The notes: a model not told the origin generated them from the letters alone. DNA of 64,000 nt from Niveispirillum sp943371025 (GCA_943371025.1 CALRTC020000015.1:1-64000); one strand, 5' to 3'. Counted from the stretch's first letter, positions 7,910 to 16,577 are shown. Translations and numbers: made by a program.

Positions 7910-8770
7910 ATGACCGAAACCAGACAATGGGGCTTCAGCGAGGACCAACTGGCCAGCCTGCCCACCGTCTATCGCAGCGATCTGTTGCAGGATCAGGTGG
8001 TGGTGCTGTCGGGCGGTGGCAGCGGCATGGGCCGCGCCATGGCCTATCTGTTCACCCGTCTGGGGGCAAAGGTCATGATCTGTGGCCGGCGGGAGGAAAA
8101 GCTGGCGGAAACGCGCGACGGTATCCGCCGCCATCTGGGCCGCGACATCGCCATCATGCCCATGACCATCCGCGATCCCGATCAGGTGGACGCGCTGATG
8201 GACCGGACCCTCGCCGAATTCGGCCGCATCGACCATGTCATCAATAATGGCGGCGGGCAGTTCCCGCAGGCGGCCATCGATTTTTCCAAGAAGGGCTGGA
8301 ATGCCGTCATCGACACCAACCTGAACGGCACCTGGCACATGATGCAGGCCGCCGCCAAGCGCTGGCGCGACCGGGGAGAGGCCGGTTCCATCATCAATAT
8401 CGTAGCCTATGTCGAACGCGGCATGCCGCAGGCGGCCCATACCTGTGCGGCCCGCGCCGGCGTGATCTATCTGTCGAAATCGGTGGCCATCGAATGGGCA
8501 CCGCTGAATATCCGCGTCAACTGCGTGGCGCCCGGCACGGTGGAAACCGAAGGCTTCAACGTCTATCCGCCCGAAGCCACGGTCCGCTTTGCCGACACCA
8601 ACCCCATGCGCCGCATGGGCGATGCCTGGGACGTGGCCCAAGGCGTGGTCTATCTTGCCGCCCCGTCGGGCAAATTCATCACGGGCGAGATGCTGACCAT
8701 CGATGGCGGCATGCAGATGTGGGGCACCGTCTGGCCGGGCGGCGTGCCGGATTATTTCAACGTGGTGTGA
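7910..8770 (+). CDS. SDR-family oxidoreductase with altered active site (2,4-dienoyl/enoyl-CoA reductase-like)
   Basis: This 286-residue protein has the cofactor motif GGGSGMGRA (TGxxxGxG-like), NNGGGQFPQAA in place of NNAG, and the C-terminal SGKFITGEMLTIDGGMQM. The usual YxxxK catalytic pair is missing: the aligned stretch reads TCAARAGVIYLSKS, with Thr for Tyr and Arg for Lys. Loss of the tyrosine there is known in 2,4-dienoyl-CoA reductases of the SDR family, which also show an NNG-type variant, so a CoA-ester reductase is the best guess. It is the last gene of the three-gene unit, ending ten bases before a convergent gene. Confidence 0.88.
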   Translation: MTETRQWGFSEDQLASLPTVYRSDLLQDQVVVLSGGGSGMGRAMAYLFTRLGAKVMICGRREEKLAETRDGIRRHLGRDIAIMPMTIRDPDQVDALMDRTLAEFGRIDHVINNGGGQFPQAAIDFSKKGWNAVIDTNLNGTWHMMQAAAKRWRDRGEAGSIINIVAYVERGMPQAAHTCAARAGVIYLSKSVAIEWAPLNIRVNCVAPGTVETEGFNVYPPEATVRFADTNPMRRMGDAWDVAQGVVYLAAPSGKFITGEMLTIDGGMQMWGTVWPGGVPDYFNVV

Positions 8771-8780
8771 GGGCGGGGCA

Positions 8781-10190
8781 TCACTCCACCTTCAGCTTGC
8801 CGTGGGGCACCACGCGAACCGGCCGCGTCTCCTCCTCCGGCTTCGGGTCCCGGTCGACATTGATCCGTCGCAGGGTGCTGCCATAGCTGGTCGTTTCGGT
8901 ATAGCCGACCTCATCCGGCTTCTTGGGCGGACGATAGCGGGGATTGGCGACCGGCTGGTACTTGTCATCCTCGTGCAGTTCGGGAAAGACACTCCGGTCA
9001 TCCGTCTCTTGCAGGAAATGCACAGGTAAAGACTCGCTGGTCCCACCAAATCGGCCTTTATATTGCGAGACCACGTTGGGCGGATACAGAACCTCGCCCC
9101 CGTCAGTGGCAGACCCCTGCACGCCGAACGGGTTGATATAGCGTCCAGAGGTCCCCTTGACGGCCAGCATCGTTCCGGCCTCCCCCAGCCGGTCGGCGGT
9201 GGTGTGCACGTTGTAGGAGGTCGCCACCGACATGAAGTGCTTCTGCCCCTGGTCCATGACACCATGACCATGCAGGATGCCTGACCCGACGGGGACATTG
9301 TCGGTCAGGGTCGTTCCCTCATCCTTGCGCGGCACCCGAAAGCCCGAATGGATAAGTCCCAGATCACCGGTGGACGGTATCTTTCCAATCGCCCGGCTGA
9401 GATGTTTCCACCCTGTCGGCGCATCGCCGAACGAGTCTTTCATCAGATTATTGGTGTGGGCGTTGGTGTAATGCTGGATGGACAGCCTTTCCTCCTCGCT
9501 CAATCCATAGGCGTCCTGGATGTCCTCCTTGTTGTCGTCGGCCAGTCTGGCGATTTTCGGTAACTCCCCAAACGCCTGGTGGTCAGCAGGCTCTTCCCCG
9601 GTCAGCATCCGGTCGAAATAGCCCATGCCGTGCAACATGTTCATGGCGGCCAGTGACCGCACCATGTGCAGGTTGGCCGCGCCATGGTCCGGATGATAGC
9701 CCGCCTGGTAGGTCACCGCAGCCTGCTGCGCAGCGTCGCTGTTCTGTTCAACGAAATCCCGCAAGGAAATCTGGTGATGCTGGAGAACATCCTTGAGATG
9801 CCCCGTCGCCTCCGGCCCTGCGATCGTGCGGCCACTTTGAATGGCCCTGTCGGCCAGCGCCTTGCCAATCGCCTCCCGCGCTTCCTGGTGCTGTTCTGCC
9901 AGGGCGTCATTGCCGGCGTCGCGCTCCCGCTGATGGTCGTCATGGGCCTGCTGTCGCAGTGCGCCCAGTTCCGTGGCCGATTTCTCATCCGTCTCCACAT
10001 CATGACCGCCGACCCGCGTCCGCACACGCTGGATAACCAGGGCCGGATCGGCGGCGCCCGTCGGCAATGCTGAAAGCCGGGGCCGGATGCCGGGACCGTG
10101 GGCAACCCGCTCAACCATCGCACCGGCGCCGGCGGGGGCCGAGGCGGTAAGGCTGCTTCGCGCAGAATTATGCAGATGCTCTTGGTGCAT
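8781..10190 (-). CDS. Putative secreted toxin with C-terminal ADP-ribosyltransferase-like domain
   Basis: This 469-residue protein has no signal peptide. Residues 1-230 are charged and helical (QQAHDDHQRERDAGNDAL, HQEAREAIGKALADRA), a likely trafficking region. Residues about 235-375 resemble an ADP-ribosyltransferase fold: a helix with IQHYTNAHTNNLM, the strand LGLIHSGFRV, an STS-like HFMSVATSYN at 318-327 and GGEVLYPPN at 364-372, with Glu366 as the candidate catalytic glutamate. The Glu or Gln normally two residues before it is glycine and the Arg position is unclear, so the assignment is tentative. The tail (380-469) is polar and proline-rich. It lies between a catabolic unit and a TonB receptor with no visible immunity gene. 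Its upstream region (10191-10310) is relatively AT-rich, unlike its neighbours. Confidence 0.6.
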   Translation of the reverse strand: MHQEHLHNSARSSLTASAPAGAGAMVERVAHGPGIRPRLSALPTGAADPALVIQRVRTRVGGHDVETDEKSATELGALRQQAHDDHQRERDAGNDALAEQHQEAREAIGKALADRAIQSGRTIAGPEATGHLKDVLQHHQISLRDFVEQNSDAAQQAAVTYQAGYHPDHGAANLHMVRSLAAMNMLHGMGYFDRMLTGEEPADHQAFGELPKIARLADDNKEDIQDAYGLSEEERLSIQHYTNAHTNNLMKDSFGDAPTGWKHLSRAIGKIPSTGDLGLIHSGFRVPRKDEGTTLTDNVPVGSGILHGHGVMDQGQKHFMSVATSYNVHTTADRLGEAGTMLAVKGTSGRYINPFGVQGSATDGGEVLYPPNVVSQYKGRFGGTSESLPVHFLQETDDRSVFPELHEDDKYQPVANPRYRPPKKPDEVGYTETTSYGSTLRRINVDRDPKPEEETRPVRVVPHGKLKVE

Positions 10191-10310
10191 AGAGGACGCC
10201 TTTGAACCCGTCCGAGCCGTTACAAGATCATATATCCAGTTCCATCAAAAGACTATAACCGTCGTTTTAACACTACCAACTTAGCATTGTCCTGGGTCAG
10301 GCAACAAAAT

Positions 10311-10335
10311 GGGGACCGGCACAGGTCCGGTCCCC
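10311..10335 (-). terminator. Rho-independent terminator of the TonB receptor gene
   Basis: GGGGACCGG (10311-10319) and CCGGTCCCC (10327-10335) form a perfect 9-bp stem with a 7-base loop. On the minus strand the stem is followed by ATTTTGTTG. It lies about 40 bases beyond the stop of the receptor gene, the expected place for its terminator. Confidence 0.7.
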
Positions 10336-10376
10336 AGGTTGGAAGCCCATGGAAGGGTGTTCGGGACAGCGCCCGC

Positions 10377-12788
10377 TCAGAACTTGGAGCCGACGGTCAC
10401 GCCCAGATAGCGGGGCGGGCCATAGGTGGAGAATACCCAGAGCGAACCGACGACGTTGGAGGCCGTCTTGTAACGCTTGTCGGTCAGGTTGCGGCCGACC
10501 AGCTGCACCGTGTACCTGTCCGCCTCATCATGCCAGGTGATGGTGGCGTTCAGCAGGGTCTTGCGGTCCAGCTTGCTGTCAAACTCGCGGCTGACGTCGG
10601 AATAGACATAACCGCTTTCATCCTCGAACTGGACGGCACCGTTGAACAGCAGCTCCCCGGCCGTACCCAGGTCGGCCGTGTAGGTGGCGTCCAGGGTCCA
10701 TTGCCATTTGGGCGCCCGGTTCAGCGGCCGGTCGGAGAAATCGACATCGATCTTGCCGTCGAAATTCGTGTCGGCTTCGAACTTGTCATATTTGGCATCC
10801 AGATAGCCCAGTACGCCGCGTACCTCCAGGCCCTGACGGACGATCCAGCTGCCTTCCAGTTCCAGCCCCTTCACCGTCGCCTCGCCGGCATTGAAGAAGC
10901 GGGTTTCCTGGACCTGCTGGCCGAAGGAGTTGGTCAGGGTGGCGACCAGGCCGCGCTGCATGTCCTTGTATTTCACAAAGAAGGCCGTGGCGTTCAGGCG
11001 CGCCGTCTTGTTGAAGAAATCGCCCTTGAAACCGGCTTCATAACTGTCGGCGATTTCCGGGTTGGTGGGTCGCGCGGCCAGCGCCGGGATAGACAGACCC
11101 GTCGTACCCGTCTGGTCGTTATAGGCGCCGCTGCGGAAGCCACGGGCATAGGTGGCATAGGCCATCAGATCATCGGTGACGTCATAGGATGCGCTGGCCC
11201 GCCAGGTTGGTTCCTTCCAGGTCTGGCTGTCGCGGACGACACCCGTCGGGTATTTGTCGAAATCACCGGCATTCAGGATGTCGCCCAGCTTGTCCCAGGT
11301 GAAATTGGGGTCGAAGGTGCCCGACAGGGCCTGGATGAACACCTGGTTGCGGCCGGCCCAGGACTTCTTTTCATCCGTCCAGCGGGCACCGCCGATCAGG
11401 GTCAGCTTGTCTGTCACCTTCCAGGTCAGGTCGCCGAAAACCGCATAGGCCTTCTGGCGTTCCTGGTTGCACAGGATCTGCGGATTGGCATTGAAGGTGC
11501 CGAACGGCAGCGTCACGCCCAGCAGATCCAGGAAGCCCAGCGTCTGAGCCACGCAGAAATGCACATTGTTCTGCTGATAGAAGCCACCGGCCACCATCTG
11601 CACCGGCCCGTCCCAGTTGGAAGCCATGCGGACTTCCTGCTGGAAGGTCTTGCGCATGTCGGTGCGGTTGGCATCGAACAGGGAGATGGGTCCGGCTTCG
11701 CCCGTATAGGTGCTGGGCAGCTGCGACAGCTGCTTGCGATAGCCGGTGACCGAGGTCAGAGTGACCTTGTCCGCGTCCCAGTTGATGGTGCTGTAATAGC
11801 CGTCGACATCCACCTGATGCCCGTCGGACATGTTCAGCAGGCTGTCATCGCGATTGGTGATGCCAGCATGGTCCAGCGGATCGCCGCCATTGGCCCCGAA
11901 GCCCAGATTGTAAAAGGTCCAGCGCTTATCATTGGGCGTGGTGTTGACCACGGGCACGCTGTCGGAATTGTCGCGCACCCGCTCCACCTGGAACAGGGCC
12001 TCCACGCTTTCGACGGGCTTCCACAGCACCTTGGCGCGGCCGTTGAAGATATTCTCGCCACCCACCGTGCTGCCATCACCGCAACCCGTGGCCTTGGTCC
12101 CGACCACGGGGCCGTAGCAGGCGCCATTCTTGTAATAGCCGTCGGACTTGTTGTAGCCGGCGACCAGTCGGATACCCAGCTTATCCTCCACGATGGGCAG
12201 GTTCAGCGAGGCCTTGGCGGCCCGGGTGCCGAAATCGCCCATGGTCAACTGTACCGCTCCGCCCTGTTCGGTAAGCGATGGTTTCTTCGTATACACGGTG
12301 ACGACGCCGCCCGTGGTGTTCTTGCCAAACAAGGTGCCCTGCGGACCGCGCAGCACTTCCACCCGCTCCACGTCGAACGTGTCCAGCAGCTGGCTTTGCA
12401 CCGAGGGCATGACGAAATCGTCCAGCATCACGCCCACGGGCGCTTCGGAATAGACGATGATATCGGTCTGGCCCACGCCGCGCATGGCGAAGGAGGCGGC
12501 GTTGAAGCCCGTGACCCGCGCGGCGGAGAAATTCGGCACATAGGCCGCGATATCCCCAAGGTCCTTGGGCGGGGCCGCATCGAACATGGCCGGCGTGAAG
12601 GCCGAAACGGCAACAGGTGTTTCCTGCAGGTTCGACTCACGCCGGTTCGCCGTGACGACGATTTCCTCCAGCGTAAGGCCCGCACCTGCCTGCGTCTGGG
12701 CCTGCTGCGCCGCGGCCGGCATGGCGGCCAGCAGGGCGACCAGGCTGGCAAACATCGCCGGCCCCGCCGCGCGTGGATTTGATGACAT
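10377..12788 (-). CDS. TonB-dependent outer-membrane receptor
   Basis: This 803-residue protein has a signal peptide (hydrophobic core FASLVALLAAMPAAAQ) and a TonB-box-like LEEIVVTANRRESNLQETPV. The plug domain has VERVEVLRGPQGTLFGKNT, and a long beta-barrel ends in YLGVTVGSKF with the terminal phenylalanine typical of outer-membrane barrels. It imports a large or hydrophobic substrate with TonB/ExbBD energy. The ATG at 12788 has GGGAGGAG at ideal spacing; the open frame upstream is not used. Position next to the GntR regulator and the CoA/Rieske catabolic genes suggests uptake of the compound that those genes degrade. A terminator follows at 10311. Confidence 0.95.
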   Translation of the reverse strand: MSSNPRAAGPAMFASLVALLAAMPAAAQQAQTQAGAGLTLEEIVVTANRRESNLQETPVAVSAFTPAMFDAAPPKDLGDIAAYVPNFSAARVTGFNAASFAMRGVGQTDIIVYSEAPVGVMLDDFVMPSVQSQLLDTFDVERVEVLRGPQGTLFGKNTTGGVVTVYTKKPSLTEQGGAVQLTMGDFGTRAAKASLNLPIVEDKLGIRLVAGYNKSDGYYKNGACYGPVVGTKATGCGDGSTVGGENIFNGRAKVLWKPVESVEALFQVERVRDNSDSVPVVNTTPNDKRWTFYNLGFGANGGDPLDHAGITNRDDSLLNMSDGHQVDVDGYYSTINWDADKVTLTSVTGYRKQLSQLPSTYTGEAGPISLFDANRTDMRKTFQQEVRMASNWDGPVQMVAGGFYQQNNVHFCVAQTLGFLDLLGVTLPFGTFNANPQILCNQERQKAYAVFGDLTWKVTDKLTLIGGARWTDEKKSWAGRNQVFIQALSGTFDPNFTWDKLGDILNAGDFDKYPTGVVRDSQTWKEPTWRASASYDVTDDLMAYATYARGFRSGAYNDQTGTTGLSIPALAARPTNPEIADSYEAGFKGDFFNKTARLNATAFFVKYKDMQRGLVATLTNSFGQQVQETRFFNAGEATVKGLELEGSWIVRQGLEVRGVLGYLDAKYDKFEADTNFDGKIDVDFSDRPLNRAPKWQWTLDATYTADLGTAGELLFNGAVQFEDESGYVYSDVSREFDSKLDRKTLLNATITWHDEADRYTVQLVGRNLTDKRYKTASNVVGSLWVFSTYGPPRYLGVTVGSKF

Positions 12789-13291
12789 CAACTTCTCCTC
12801 CCTGAATGCCGTACTTCGACAGCTTTTTTCATCCCGTCCGGTGGGCACGCGGCACGAGCGGACCCATTCCAGGGCCGGCGCCGGATACGCAATCCGGTCA
12901 GTACGCCGCGCCAACCCCCTCTTTCTGGATACGGGATTGACCTTATATTATTTTTTTCAGCCAATCAATGTATACGAACATCATGATGACAAAGAATTGC
13001 GGAAGCAATGCGGGAACCGGTCCGTGCCCTTGCCGATCCTCGCGGATCTGCCTCAGACCCGCCTCAGTACACCCCCCCGATCCTGTCGAAGCACCGGCGG
13101 CGCGGTCACCAGAAACGCTGGCTCCGTATGCAGATATGGATCATCGCGTATCCACAAATTGGACCACAGCTTGACTTGGCCTCCGTCCTGCCCGATACAT
13201 GACAGTAAGGCATGTTCAGACCCCGGGATCATCGCGCCTTTCGGCGGCCCGGTTCGGGTTTGGACCTGTCTGGCGGAAAAGCGGAGGTCCG
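12789..13291. promoter_or_regulatory. Divergent TonB receptor / GntR intergenic region with candidate operator
   Basis: About 500 bases without a supported gene. Its most AT-rich part (12938-13000) includes a TTATATTATTTTTTT run and, at 12969-12975, TGTATAC, whose core matches the TGTATGC elements upstream of the CoA-transferase and second Rieske genes. This is where a leftward promoter for the receptor would lie. The rest (13010-13290) shows no recognisable feature apart from the GCGGAGG ribosome site of the regulator gene. Confidence 0.45.
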
Positions 13292-13963
13292 ATGAACAAG
13301 CCTACACACGTCACGCATGCCGAACATGTGCGTGTGTCCCTGGAACAGGACATTTTCATGGGCCGGCTGCGGCCGGGGGCGCGTCTGGACGAAGAAGCCA
13401 TCGCCACACGGTTCGGCGTGTCGCGCACGCCCGTGCGCGAAGCCGTGCTGCAACTGGTCCAGTCCGGGCTGGTGGAAAAACGTCCACGCCAGGGGGCCGT
13501 CGTGGCCAGCATGGACATCCGCCGCATGGTCCATATGTTCGAGGTGATGTCAGAGCTGGAAGGCCTGTGCGCCAAGCTGGCCGCGCGTCGCATGTCACCG
13601 GAGGAAAAGGTCAAGCTGGCGGATATGCACCGCATCTCCGAAGAACATTATAATGCCGGACGGCAGGACGAATATTACGCCACCAGTCGCAAGTTCCATC
13701 AGCTGATCGTCTGGGGCAGCCACAATGACGTGCTGGTGGAGATGACGGACAAGCTGGCCCTGCAGCTGGTCCCCTATCGCCGCTATCAGCTGAACTATCC
13801 CGGCCGCGCGGAAGAGAATTTGCGCGACCATGCCGCCATCCTGGAAGCCATCCAGCAGGGCGACCCTGACGGCGCCTATGGCCGCCTGCGCCGGCATACC
13901 ACCATCCAGGGCGACATCTTCGCCGAATATATCTCGCTCACCAGCCAGCACGCGGCGGAATAA
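13292..13963 (+). CDS. GntR-family transcriptional regulator (FadR/FCD subfamily)
   Basis: This 223-residue protein has an N-terminal winged helix-turn-helix (LDEEAIATRFGVSRTPVREAVLQL) and an all-helical FCD ligand domain with HRISEEHYNAGRQDEY, FHQLIVWGSHN and DHAAILEAIQQGDPDGA, the last being a metal- or effector-binding helix of the family. FCD regulators respond to small carboxylates or acyl-CoAs and usually repress nearby degradation genes. The ATG at 13292 follows GCGGAGG. It lies divergent from the TonB receptor, and TGTATRC motifs at three promoters of region A are candidate operators. Confidence 0.92.
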   Translation: MNKPTHVTHAEHVRVSLEQDIFMGRLRPGARLDEEAIATRFGVSRTPVREAVLQLVQSGLVEKRPRQGAVVASMDIRRMVHMFEVMSELEGLCAKLAARRMSPEEKVKLADMHRISEEHYNAGRQDEYYATSRKFHQLIVWGSHNDVLVEMTDKLALQLVPYRRYQLNYPGRAEENLRDHAAILEAIQQGDPDGAYGRLRRHTTIQGDIFAEYISLTSQHAAE

Positions 13964-13977
13964 GATCGCTCTTCCCG

Positions 13978-14011
13978 CATGGCGGCCCGGACGACAGTCC
14001 CGACCGCCATG
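13978..14011 (+). terminator. Possible hairpin terminator after the GntR gene
   Basis: CATGGCGG (13978-13985) and CCGCCATG (14004-14011) form an 8-bp stem 15 bases after the GntR stop. There is no T-run after it, so it is a weak candidate. The remainder of the gap to 14129 shows nothing else. Confidence 0.3.
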
Positions 14012-14129
14012 GGCCGTGTCCGTCGCAACCAGGGCATGCGGTGAAAGGGGGCTGGCAGTCCCTGACCCGACCGCTTACCTATAGGCGGAACAGAGGGGGG
14101 CCAGCGGGCCCGGCCAGCAGGAACAGCAG

Positions 14130-15092
14130 ATGTCAGCCGAATTCAGCAATGCCGTCAGCATCGGCCGTCAGGTCATCGACCGGGAAATGGATGGGCTGGT
14201 GCTTCTGCGGGACAGCCTGGACGGCAATTTCGAGCAGGCCGTGTCGATGATCGCCAATGGCGCCGGCCGCCTGTTCGTCACCGGCATCGGCAAAAGCGGG
14301 CATGTCGGGCGCAAGATCGCCGCCACCCTGTCCTCCACCGGCACCCAGGCCTATTTCATCCACGCCACCGAGGCCAGCCACGGCGATCTGGGCATGATCG
14401 GGGACCAGGATATCGTGCTCGCCCTGTCCAATTCCGGCGAGACACAGGAACTGACCGATATTCTGCATTATTGCGGCCGTTATGCCATTCCGCTGATCGG
14501 CATGACCAGCAAGGCGGAGTCGGCGCTGGCGAGGGCATCGACCCTGCTGCTGCTGCTGCCGGACGCGCCGGAGGCCTGTCGCGTGGGCATGGCGCCGACA
14601 ACATCGACCACCATGATGATGGCACTGGGTGACGCCATCGCCGTGGCCCTGATGCATCGTCAGGGCTTCACCGACGAACATTTCCGCAATTTCCACCCTG
14701 GCGGGCGTCTGGGCCAGCAGCTGATGCGCGTGGACCGTATCGCCCGGCGCGGCGATGCACTGCCGCTGGTCGGTGAGGCGACCCGGATGTCTGACGCCCT
14801 GCTGGAAATCACCGCCAAGGGATTGGGCGTGGCGGGTGTCGTGGATGACGACAGGCGGCTGGTCGGCATCATTACCGACGGGGACTTGCGCCGGCACATG
14901 GCGGGTGACCTGCTGTCGCGGACCGCCGCGGAAATCATGACCCGGCGCCCGCGCACCACGCGCGCCGATGCCCTGGTCGGCGAAACGCTCGCCCGCATGA
15001 ACCGCGAGGGTATCACCTGCCTGTTCGTGGTGGATGGCGACAGACCGACGGCCATCGTCACGCTGCATGATTGTTTGCGTGCCGGCGCGTAA
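14130..15092 (+). CDS. kpsF: Arabinose-5-phosphate isomerase, KpsF/GutQ family (SIS + two CBS domains)
   Basis: The SIS sugar-isomerase domain (residues about 40-180) contains TGIGKSGHVGRKIAATLSST, FIHATEASHGDLG and ALSNSGETQEL, and ends with FHPGGRLGQQL. Two CBS repeats follow (DALLEITAKGLGVAGVVDDD and TLARMNREGITCLFVVDGD). The family converts ribulose-5-phosphate to arabinose-5-phosphate, the first committed step of Kdo synthesis. A copy within a surface-glycan locus is usually the KpsF type, supplying Kdo for capsule. Length (320) matches the family. It opens the polysaccharide region. Confidence 0.92.
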   Translation: MSAEFSNAVSIGRQVIDREMDGLVLLRDSLDGNFEQAVSMIANGAGRLFVTGIGKSGHVGRKIAATLSSTGTQAYFIHATEASHGDLGMIGDQDIVLALSNSGETQELTDILHYCGRYAIPLIGMTSKAESALARASTLLLLLPDAPEACRVGMAPTTSTTMMMALGDAIAVALMHRQGFTDEHFRNFHPGGRLGQQLMRVDRIARRGDALPLVGEATRMSDALLEITAKGLGVAGVVDDDRRLVGIITDGDLRRHMAGDLLSRTAAEIMTRRPRTTRADALVGETLARMNREGITCLFVVDGDRPTAIVTLHDCLRAGA

Positions 15093-15155
15093 CCTTTCGC
15101 CAGCGGCGGACGAATAGCGCAGGATAGCTCTCCCCTCCCAAAGGTCCGCTCCGCC

Positions 15156-15869
15156 TTGCGCCGTTTCTTGCCCCTGCTGTTCCTGCTGTTCCTGTGCCGG
15201 CCGGCAGCGGCCCAGACCAGTGACGTGCGCTGCGGACCCGACCTGTACCGGCCGGGCATCATCCTGTCCTCTTCTGCCGTCTGCGGCGCCGTCTACAGCC
15301 GGCATGTGGACGGGGTCGGCCGCCTGCATCTGGGCATATTTCATGCCCGGCAACCGGGGCGGGCCGACGCCGGTGCCGGCCGCGTCGTCAACCTGACGGC
15401 CGGAAGCTTCTATAGCCTGGGTGATGATCTGGCCGGCTTCGCCGATTACGGGGTGCGGTTCGAGGATGGGCGGGCCGCCCTGGCGCTCTATAATGACGTT
15501 ATCCGCTATGTCGGCGATGATCTGCGCTTCTTCGCAGGCTATGAAGGGGTGCGTTTCCTGCGCGGATTTGACCGCGGCTATGACAGCCTGCATGCCGCCG
15601 TTGAACAGAAGTTCCGGCCGACAGACGGACGGCTGGTCATTGATCTGGTCGGCATGGCCTATTGGACGCGCAAAGGCACCGGGCCGACCGCCGACAGTTT
15701 CGCTGGCCTGAACCCCTGGGTGGAAGCGACATACCAGCCCTGGCCCGATGCGGGAGCGCGCTGGCGGGGCGTCATGCGCTTCTACGCCCAGCTTGCCGCC
15801 TTTACCGGACAGCCGGGCCGGCCGGGCATCGCCCTGACGGGGTTCGCCGGCATACGCACCAGTTTCTAG
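15156..15869 (+). CDS. Secreted/outer-membrane protein of unknown function
   Basis: This 237-residue protein starts at TTG 15156 and has a clear signal peptide (RRFLPLLFLLFLCRPAAAQ). The mature part has alternating aromatic/polar strands (FYSLGDDLAGFADYGVRF, LRFFAGYEGVRFLRGF, WVEATYQPWPDAGARWRGVMRFYAQL) and ends in FAGIRTSF with a terminal phenylalanine, suggesting a small outer-membrane beta-barrel. No family is recognised. It follows kpsF in the same direction by 63 bases, so a role in glycan export or anchoring is possible but not shown. Confidence 0.7.
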   Translation: MRRFLPLLFLLFLCRPAAAQTSDVRCGPDLYRPGIILSSSAVCGAVYSRHVDGVGRLHLGIFHARQPGRADAGAGRVVNLTAGSFYSLGDDLAGFADYGVRFEDGRAALALYNDVIRYVGDDLRFFAGYEGVRFLRGFDRGYDSLHAAVEQKFRPTDGRLVIDLVGMAYWTRKGTGPTADSFAGLNPWVEATYQPWPDAGARWRGVMRFYAQLAAFTGQPGRPGIALTGFAGIRTSF

Positions 15870-15904
15870 CGTCCATCAGGACCTTACGGAAGCGGGGCCA
15901 CCTG

Positions 15905-16387
15905 TCAGCCGAAGAACCGCTCATAGATGCGCTGGCAGGGATACATGTCGGACGGCATGGACGCGAACCAGGCCAGGTCATCCGGGCGCCGGAACCGGTC
16001 AGGCGGCGGTGGGGACAGCAGGCGACATTCGAACAGCAGGGAGATGAAATGCCCGCGTTCGTAAAAGAACTGCTCCAGATGGACCGGTGCCGGACCATGG
16101 GAGACCGTCGCCCCCAGTTCCAGCCGCGCCACCGCCGCGATGCGCTGATCCCAATGTTCGCGATAGCGGATGATGCCGCCGGGCACATGCCAGCCGGTAC
16201 CAAACGGATCCTTCCGCCAGGCCAGCAGCAGGCGACCCGCATCATCACGGACCAGCAGGTCCACATTGACCATGGGCACGGTCTTCAACACGAACTGGAA
16301 GGCCGCATCGGGCAGGCCCTGGCGGGCATCGGGGATCAGGTCGTGGGCCCGCGCCAGCAATGATGGCAATGCGTCCTGGTCCGGCAT
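15905..16387 (-). CDS. GDP-mannose mannosyl hydrolase-like Nudix protein
   Basis: This 160-residue protein has the variant Nudix box of the GDP-mannose hydrolase group: GGIIRYREHWDQRIAAVARL followed by ELG, where the standard REuxEE is lost, as in E. coli Gmm. Flanking segments WRKDPFGTGWHVPGG and HLEQFFYERGHFISLLF also fit. These enzymes release GDP from GDP-mannose by substitution at the sugar carbon. In polysaccharide loci they tune the GDP-sugar pool. The start at ATG 16387 is preferred to TTG 16390. It is convergent with the secreted protein gene. Confidence 0.82.
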   Translation of the reverse strand: MPDQDALPSLLARAHDLIPDARQGLPDAAFQFVLKTVPMVNVDLLVRDDAGRLLLAWRKDPFGTGWHVPGGIIRYREHWDQRIAAVARLELGATVSHGPAPVHLEQFFYERGHFISLLFECRLLSPPPPDRFRRPDDLAWFASMPSDMYPCQRIYERFFG

Positions 16388-16424
16388 CAATGCGCCCCCT
16401 TCCCTGCCGCTGCCCGGCCGCTCA

Positions 16425-16567
16425 TACCAAGTTGCGATGAGTAGAACTTATTGCAACTTGGTACGGCGGCGACTGCCGCCGCGCCGCTCGTGCGGCGTAG
16501 CCAAGCCAACGGATGTTGGCGCCGACGATTGAGGACATTGATCAGAACTACCAGGTTCTGATCAATG
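16425..16567 (+). repeat. Structured repeat element, copy 1 (palindrome - conserved core - palindrome)
   Basis: The order is: an 11-bp palindrome (16425-16435 / 16453-16463, 17-base loop); a CGGCGGC-GACT-GCCGCCG hairpin (16464-16481); core hairpin 1 CGCCGC-TCGT-GCGGCG (16482-16497); the linker TAGCCAA; core hairpin 2 GCCAAC-GGAT-GTTGGC (16505-16520); a GATTGAGGAC segment; and a 13-bp palindrome (16536-16548 / 16555-16567, 6-base loop). The core matches copy 2 at 61371-61428, with stem changes on both sides that keep pairing. The end palindromes share no sequence with copy 2. It lies between two leftward genes and fills the gap 16388-16577. Confidence 0.75.
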
Positions 16568-16577
16568 CAAACGGGTA

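Noticed and set aside
10287..12782. An 831-codon open frame opposite the TonB receptor
   Set aside because: The receptor has signal peptide, plug and barrel motifs; the antisense frame has no recognisable sequence and no ribosome site.
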